Assembly (NCBI GenBank): GCA_024404415.1
Contig: JAKSPX010000108.1
Span: forward strand, 1 to 5,804
Reading direction: 5' to 3'
Origin: Clostridia bacterium
GTDB lineage: Bacteria; Bacillota; Clostridia; Oscillospirales; QAMX01
Length of the DNA stretch: 5,804 nt
Below, in pieces: positions 3,863 to 5,804 of this stretch. Position numbers and translations under genes: made by a program. The stretch's first letter is position 1. Every line of letters begins with the position of its first letter. Under the pieces are notes generated by a model. That model was not told where the DNA came from and made no database searches. It saw only the letters and a list, made by a program, of their open reading frames with translations.

Positions 3863-5804
3863 AACTCACCCTCTTTCCGCGCCTCGCGTGGCTCGGCATC
3901 GTGAAAAACCGGCGGCTCTACGTCCCGTATATCCTCACCTGCGCGGGTATGGTGATGATGTTTTTCATCATCCAGTCGCTTTCCTATTCGCCGAGTCTCG
4001 ACGCGATCCCGCACACCGGCGACATCCGCACGGTCCTCGGCCTCGGGAAATTCGTCGTCGCCGTCTTCGCCCTGCTCTTCTTATTCTACACCAATTCCTT
4101 CCTCATCCGCCGCCGCAAGAAGGAATTCGGTCTTTATAACATCCTCGGCATGGATAAAGGCGGCATCTGCCGTGTCCTCTTCTGGGAAAGCCTCTTCTCG
4201 GCTGTGATCAGCCTCGCCGCGGGCGTGCTTTTCGGCATCGCCCTTTCCAAGCTCGCCGAGCTGGGGTTGATGAACGCCATCCACGGCGCTATCGACAGCA
4301 AGTTCCACGTCTCGGGAAAGGCGGTCGGCATGACCTTCGGGCTTTACGGCGCGATCTTCCTCCTTTTGCTTCTCCGCACCGTCTTTGACGTGGCGCGCTT
4401 CCGCCCGGCGGAACTCCTGAAAAGTGAGAACATCGGCGAAAAGCCGCCGAAGGCCAACTGGCTTCTGGCGCTCCTCGGCGCGGGTATCCTCGCCGCGGCC
4501 TATTACCTCGCCGTCACCATCAAAAGTCCGCTCACGGCGCTGGTGCTCTTCTTCGTCGCGGTCATCATGGTCATCCTGGCGACCTATCTGCTCTTCATTG
4601 CAGGCTCGGTGACCTTCTGCCGCCTTCTCCAGAAGAACAAGCGCTATTACTATAAGAAGAATCACTTCGTTTCGGTCTCCTCCATGGTCTACCGTATGCG
4701 GCGCAACGGCGCGGGCCTTGCCTCCATCTGCATCCTCTCCACCATGGTGCTGGTCATGGTCTCCTCGACCGCAAGCCTCTATTTCGGCATGGAAGACACC
4801 ATCCGCGCCCGCTTCCCCAGAGAAAACGAGATGCTCATCCACGTGGATTCCCTCGATAAGCTGATGGACGGCACGCCCGCCCTGGTAAAGGAATGCTACG
4901 AGGAGGTCTTCACCGCTCACGGTGTGACGCCCGCAAATGAACGGGAAAACGTCTATGCCACCATCGCGGGGCTTCAGAAAGGGAATGCTTTCTCACCCGA
5001 CGCCGCCGGGGAACAGTTCAACGCCATCCAGTCCTATGACAACATCCGTGTCCTCTATTTCTTCACGCTCGAGGACTATAACGAGGCCATGGGCACCTCA
5101 CTTTCCCTCGGGGAAGAGGAAGCCCTGATCGCCGAGATCCGCTGCACCTATGACGAAAGCACGCTCTCCATCGGAGGGGTAACGCTTGATGTGATCGGCA
5201 AGACGGAGCTTCTCCCGGTTGGGCAGGCCAATTCCGAGATCCTTCCCGCCATAGAGATCATCATCCCCTCCTACGAATCGATCCGGACGCTATCCGCTGT
5301 CACCTATGAATCAAGCGATGAGCCGATGCTCGAAATGTGCTGCTATTATGGCTACGACCTCCCGGAGACCGACGCAGAGGAAACTGCCGCCGTCTTCCGC
5401 GAGGGGAAGGAAAAAGTCCTCACACGAAAGGAATTCCAGTTTAAGGACGGCAGCGCGGCCTATTCCGCCGGGTGCCTTGCCGCAGAGAAGGATGATTTCT
5501 TCACCACCTTCGGCGGGCTTTTCTTCCTCGGCATCCTCCTTTCCATCCTCTTCATCTTCGCCGCCGCCATGATCATCTACTATAAGCAGGTGTCCGAAGG
5601 CTACGAGGATCAGGCGCGCTTCGCTATCATGCAGAAGGTGGGCATGTCACACGAGGACATCAAAAGGAGCATCAATGCCCAGATCCTCATGGTCTTCTTC
5701 GCGCCGCTGGCCTTCGCGGGACTGCACCTCTCCTTTGCCTTCCCGCTGATCTGGAAGATCCTGCGCCTTTTCAATATGCAGAATCTTGGCTTTGTCATAC
5801 TGGT
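3859..5804 (+). CDS. Bce-type ABC transporter permease, FtsX-like (BceB-like), C-terminus cut by window edge
   Basis: Membrane subunit of the peptide-resistance transporter, open for 648 codons; BceB-like proteins are about 640-670 residues, so only a short end is missing. Predicted helices: about 21-41, 65-85, 110-133, 158-175, 201-221, 226-252, 285-308, then a large extracellular domain (about 309-550), then 551-575 and 608-632, with the last helix reaching the edge. The order of seven helices, a domain of about 240 residues, then three helices is diagnostic of the family. The extracellular domain is held to decide peptide specificity and sensing. The loop RRRKKEFGLYNILGM (about 87-101) after helix 2 is the typical FtsX-type coupling region that contacts the ATPase; YYKQVSEGYEDQARFAIMQKVGM after helix 8 is its second-half counterpart. 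The start ATG overlaps the ATPase stop (ATGA), with a GGGGGG run 9 nt upstream as ribosome site. No internal stop or frameshift was found. Confidence 0.94.
   Translation, partial: MKLTLFPRLAWLGIVKNRRLYVPYILTCAGMVMMFFIIQSLSYSPSLDAIPHTGDIRTVLGLGKFVVAVFALLFLFYTNSFLIRRRKKEFGLYNILGMDKGGICRVLFWESLFSAVISLAAGVLFGIALSKLAELGLMNAIHGAIDSKFHVSGKAVGMTFGLYGAIFLLLLLRTVFDVARFRPAELLKSENIGEKPPKANWLLALLGAGILAAAYYLAVTIKSPLTALVLFFVAVIMVILATYLLFIAGSVTFCRLLQKNKRYYYKKNHFVSVSSMVYRMRRNGAGLASICILSTMVLVMVSSTASLYFGMEDTIRARFPRENEMLIHVDSLDKLMDGTPALVKECYEEVFTAHGVTPANERENVYATIAGLQKGNAFSPDAAGEQFNAIQSYDNIRVLYFFTLEDYNEAMGTSLSLGEEEALIAEIRCTYDESTLSIGGVTLDVIGKTELLPVGQANSEILPAIEIIIPSYESIRTLSAVTYESSDEPMLEMCCYYGYDLPETDAEETAAVFREGKEKVLTRKEFQFKDGSAAYSAGCLAAEKDDFFTTFGGLFFLGILLSILFIFAAAMIIYYKQVSEGYEDQARFAIMQKVGMSHEDIKRSINAQILMVFFAPLAFAGLHLSFAFPLIWKILRLFNMQNLGFVIL

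Noticed and set aside
4081..4920. 279-codon open frame on the minus strand opposite the permease
   Set aside because: Its low-complexity, charged composition (E/D/H/R/G) mirrors the GC-rich coding strand; the permease on the plus strand has convincing helices and family architecture.

Overview
The window looks like chromosome from a GC-rich Gram-positive bacterium of the Firmicutes, most likely a Clostridia/Oscillospiraceae-type gut organism. The basis is the C/G-ending codon use, strong AGGAGG-type ribosome binding sites, consensus sigma-A promoters, a Bce-type antimicrobial-peptide resistance module, and an intergenic palindromic element with CTCCCTC ends of a style I associate with that group. 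The taxonomic call is inference; there is no marker gene.

Layout. (1) Positions 1-729, minus strand: the N-terminal half of a MATE-family multidrug/Na+ antiporter running off the left edge, with its own extended -10 promoter at 766-794. (2) Positions 795-1125: about 330 bp without a gene, filled with repeats. A MITE-like, self-complementary element (896-1041) is flanked by short direct repeats on the left and a four-copy CTGAAAA tandem on the right. (3) Positions 1126-2856, plus strand: a near-consensus promoter (TTGACA-17-TATGAT) driving a Bce-type response regulator (TTG start at 1185), then, 1 nt after its stop, the partner sensor histidine kinase. The kinase frame is complete from end to end (332 codons, all catalytic boxes) except for one in-frame TAG at 2527-2529, between the DHp and ATPase domains. 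(4) Positions 2857-2960: a regulatory gap with a large dyad (2884-2929) just upstream of a promoter with a good -10 and a poor -35. (5) Positions 2961-5804: three genes linked by ATGA overlaps: a 46-residue single-helix membrane protein, a BceA-like ATPase, and a BceB-like permease that runs off the right edge close to its expected end.

How it works together. Regulator and kinase sit under a strong, apparently constitutive promoter. The transporter sits under its own promoter, which has the features of an activator-dependent one. This matches the known Bce-type design, in which the transporter itself senses a cell-wall-active peptide, signals through the intramembrane-sensing kinase to the regulator, and the regulator activates the transporter operon. 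The substrate cannot be told from the sequence. The two points most worth a second look are the single amber codon in an otherwise intact kinase, and the small membrane-protein gene translationally coupled to the ATPase gene.
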